Shown here one piece after another: positions 8,066-10,823 of a DNA stretch of 10,823 bases; the stretch's first letter is position 1; every line of letters begins with the position of its first letter. This stretch comes from Fusarium oxysporum f. sp. lycopersici 4287 (taxonomy: Eukaryota > Ascomycota > Sordariomycetes > Hypocreales > Nectriaceae). Under the pieces are notes generated by a model. It did not search any database. It saw only the letters and a program-made list of their open reading frames with translations, and was not told the DNA's origin. The position numbers and the translations under genes were made by a program. Location of the stretch: assembly GCF_000149955.1 (NCBI RefSeq), contig NW_017264880.1, positions 1 through 10,823 of the forward strand, given 5' to 3'.

Positions 8066-9267
8066 ATGGCCGGCTTGAAAGAAATCGCTGTGATTGGTGG
8101 CACTGGTGCACAAGGCATGCCAGTAGTGCAAGGTCAGAATGCTGTGATATAAATAAGGTTTCAATATTGTGCTGACACCCACTGGAAGCTTTATCGCAGA
8201 GTGGACGTTACCTAGTCAGGGTCTTGACTCGAAATCCAAAGTCTTCCCGCGCTGAGAAGCTCGCCGCCCTACCAAATGTATCCCTTATTCAAGGCACTCA
8301 AGAGAACCAACAGGATCTACACCGTGTATTCAAGGGCGTGTACGGTGCTTGGGTAAATCTCGACGGTTTTACTCTAGGCGAAAAAGACGAGCTCTTCTAC
8401 GGCTTCAGAGCCTACGAGATTGCGAGGTCTGAGCATGTGCAGCACTATGTTTGGGCGCATATAGAGTATGCCTTGGGCAACGCGAACTTTGACGAGAGCT
8501 ACCACTGCGGACACATGGTTTCCAAGGGCAGGGTGGGCAAGTTTATTCTTGCACTTGGCCAAGAACCTATGAAGACCACGCTTTTCAGTACTGGTCCGTA
8601 CATGGATATGCTCATAGATGGCATGATGACTCCTAATATCCAGCCCGATGGATCCTTTTTGTGGATTAACCCGCTCCGTATGTTGCTTTCCTTATTTTCA
8701 ACCTCTTCGTCTTTGAGCAGGATCTGCATTCTCGAGTGGAGGTCCGAGTGACTCAAAGTATCTGGCTAATATGCATTAATAGCAAGCGACGTGAAACTCC
8801 CCTTGATTGCTCTTTGTGACGTGGGCATTTATAACCTCTGGATCTTTGACAACCCATCGGAGTCGGCAGGCATTGATCTCTCTGTAGTGACAGATAATGT
8901 GAGCTTCGAAGAGATCGCCGAAGCCGTTACAGAGGTTACTGGCAAACCTGCATCGCATCAGAGCGTGCCATTCGAGTCATATGCACCTCTGGCAGAGCCT
9001 TACCCGGGCGCTTACGTCAACTGGGCCCTAGGTCCTGATGCACCACGAGACGACTCAATCATGAGTTGGCGAGACAATTTTGGTGCGTTTTGGCGATACT
9101 GGGGCGATGGCATTACTCCATCGCGGGATACAGAAATCCTCGATCGCATCTATCCCAGTCGTATCAAAACAGTGAGAGAATGGATGCGACACGTGGGATA
9201 TAATGGGACGCGTCGGGGGAGCGTTCTGAAGATGGTGGAAGATTGGGCTGTTAAAATGGCATCTTAG
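8066..9267 (+). CDS. NmrA-like NAD(P)-binding protein
   Basis: Predicted exons are 8066-8132, 8189-8677 and 8783-9267, giving 346 codons, the usual length of the family. Intron 1 (8133-8188) has a branch-like GCTGAC and intron 2 (8678-8782, 105 nt) ends in TAG; both split a codon after its first base, and the joined frame restores family motifs. Seen: Rossmann motif IGGTGAQG at 10-17, RVLTRNP at 33-39 with an Arg placed to contact the NADP phosphate, and later NFDxxYxCGHxxxKGRV, FSTGPYMDML and DVGIYNLWIFDNP, all typical of fungal NmrA/HSCARG relatives. These atypical short-chain dehydrogenase-like proteins bind dinucleotides; NmrA itself represses AreA in nitrogen regulation, but most fungal paralogues are uncharacterised and some sit in metabolite clusters as reductases or redox sensors. 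An earlier acceptor at 8720 in intron 2 would lead quickly to a stop, so the model given is preferred. Confidence 0.93.
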
Positions 9268-10650
9268 GCATGTGCATACGCGACTGTCTGATACTGGTTG
9301 GTTGACATCGCAGTCTTATGTTTTTGAACTGTAAAATATAGGGCCAACTTCCTTCCGTGGATAGCTTTTCCCTCATATTTGTAGCCGACATTGTTTTATT
9401 AAAGGTTGCTTAAACTTCAAGGTGACACTCTTATCTTGGAAGAACCAGGTACCAAGCCCAATACCTAATGGGTTTAAGTGCATAATAAAGTCGGTTTTGC
9501 AAGTTTGCTATTGCGAATGCCAATCAGACTCTTGGCCCTGAAAATGGCGTAATCTGCATTGCCGCAGTGGGTTAGCTGTGGCATTGGGTGGCTGTTTCAA
9601 GGCTTGCAGAAGCTTCGGCAGTGTTGTCCCAGTCCTCGAATGACTTCAAGGTACGAGGACACCAAACCATGCACCAGATGCTAGGCTGGTGTTACCGAAA
9701 ACTGAGGCTTATCTGGCCATGAATCAGTCTTTACTGACCTTGCGTCCATGTTCCCAGATTGATCTGTTCAGCCTGTGTGGAGTCCTGCATATGGAAGCGA
9801 ACGCCAACCCATACCAAATCCTCGGTTACATCGGTAAGATGCTCAACAGCAGGGATCTCACAAGTTTGGATGATAAGGCGCATTGGAAAGGTACAAGCGT
9901 CGCTCGACGTGTCATGATCCTTGGCCGATGCGCAAGGGGCAGATCTTGGGAGGATTAAGCGAGGGGAACTGTTAAAAAGATGCTAGTGATGCTGGTACCG
10001 AGTCAAAACTGCATTTCGGGAATGGCTCGTCTCTTCAAAACCCATGATAAATGCCAAGACTCAGTAGCGGAATTAAGACAGACTCAGCTGTGGCTTGGAA
10101 GCGGCTTTCGAAAATCATGATCTTTGACAGCGAGTCAAGACCAAATACCGATGGGGAAAGCCCCTTTCTGAAAAGGTGGAAATTGGATGGCGTGGGCGTT
10201 TTTCAGCCCTTTATCAGTTGGGTAAGGAAGCATGTTTCTTTTTCCAGATGATTTGTCCAACAGATAACTGTCAAAACTTTCAAACGAGGCTTGCCACCAA
10301 GAGAGCGCCGCAGCCAGTAGCATGCCCACTACCCCAACAAGCGTAAACTCAGAATTGGCGGTTAATCTGCAGCGGTCGAGTTATCTATTGGAGCTAAGAC
10401 GAGATAACGATAACGCGTGCTTCTTTCGGCATGGTCGTATCCGGGGAAAGCTGTCATGGCTGGATCGAACGAGTCAGTTGTTCTGCAGACAGGTTCAGCT
10501 CTCGTCATCGGCTGCCATTCAAAATGCAGATCCCATCCTGCCTGCATGAGATTCCCCCCATTCTTGCTGTAGCAAAGCTTTTCGACTGTCATTCTCCATT
10601 ATATTGCACAATCTCTATGAGTTGGCGCTGCGAAAGCGCGTGCTCAAATC
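9268..10650. other. Gene-free spacer
   Basis: About 1.4 kb of near-normal composition. Short open frames occur on both strands (for example 9689-9958), but none shows a family motif, plausible introns or a continuation. No tRNA, repeat array or transposon remnant is recognisable. It could hold an unannotated regulatory RNA or a decayed gene beyond recognition. Confidence 0.5.
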
Positions 10651-10823
10651 ATGGCTGGACTTCAACCTAATATTTGGGCCGGTGTCGCGATCCCATGGCT
10701 CGCGGCTGTGACGTCTCTCATTCTTCGTGGCTCGCCCGGCGCATGACCAAGATGAGCTGGTGGTTTGACGATTACTTCACCATCCTGGCGTTCCTCTTCG
10801 CGACGGGATACTGTGGCATTAGA
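10651..10823 (+). CDS. Fungal rhodopsin-like integral membrane protein (5' end, probable frameshift)
   Basis: From ATG at 10651, 26 codons give a short N-terminus and a hydrophobic first membrane segment (WAGVAIPWLAAVTSLILR). The frame then runs to a TGA at 10744-10746. From 10728 a shifted frame continues to the edge: WLARRMTK, then WWFDDYFTILAFLFATGY. The pattern of a membrane helix ending in LR, then an ARR-type basic patch, then W-W-x-D-D and a second helix is characteristic of the fungal rhodopsin-like (SAT4-type, seven-helix) family. Joining the two frames requires one extra base near 10726-10728, so the gene is broken by a one-base deletion, or the sequence has an error here. An in-frame ATG at 10695 could start the second frame, but it would lose helix 1. 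The function of the family is largely unknown; some members lie in metabolite clusters or act in host-signal sensing. About 85 percent of the protein lies outside the window. Confidence 0.68.

Noticed and set aside
9689..9958. 89-residue open frame in the right spacer
   Set aside because: No recognisable domain, no TATA box or good start context, and no sign of spliced extension; kept as unassigned spacer.
1..10823. tRNA, rRNA or riboswitch genes
   Set aside because: I scanned both strands for T-arm-like GGTTCRANTCC patterns and other conserved RNA cores and found none; a covariance search would be decisive.

Overview
The window looks like an accessory (subtelomeric or secondary-metabolism type) region of a filamentous ascomycete, Pezizomycotina. 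The genes carry short GT-AG introns (50-105 nt). Two genes have TATA boxes about 80-95 bp before their start codons. The gene families are typical of this group. Long AT-rich stretches almost lack CpA, TpG and CpG, which is the signature of repeat-induced point mutation (RIP).

Layout. (1) 1-1299, minus: the 5' part of a six-exon FAD-dependent monooxygenase of the PaxM/AusM-like type, cut by the left window edge. (2) 1300-2160: promoter of that gene and unassigned spacer. (3) 2160-6665: a transposon-derived island of about 4.5 kb. It holds two diverged copies of one small inverted-repeat element in opposite orientation (2662-3074 and 6221-6665), a RIP-saturated block (5245-6220), and between them a GC-normal gene on the minus strand (3333-5102). 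That gene encodes a bacterial-type fusion of a GIY-YIG nuclease and a DUF2075/Schlafen-group-3 helicase. Its frame is preserved over 590 codons but interrupted by three stop codons. (4) 6680-7300, minus: an intact isochorismatase-like cysteine hydrolase whose stop codon lies 14 bp beyond the end of the second element. (5) 7301-8065: shared divergent promoter region. (6) 8066-9267, plus: a three-exon NmrA-like NAD(P)-binding gene. (7) 9268-10650: no recognisable gene. (8) 10651-10823, plus: the start of a fungal rhodopsin-like integral membrane protein, apparently frameshifted after codon 26 and cut by the right edge.

How it may fit together. The monooxygenase, isochorismatase-like hydrolase, NmrA-like protein and rhodopsin-like membrane protein are all common accessory genes in fungal metabolic clusters, but no backbone enzyme (PKS, NRPS, terpene cyclase, prenyltransferase) is visible, so calling this a cluster is only an inference. 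The most unusual content is the decaying GIY-YIG/helicase gene bracketed by inverted copies of a small mobile element.
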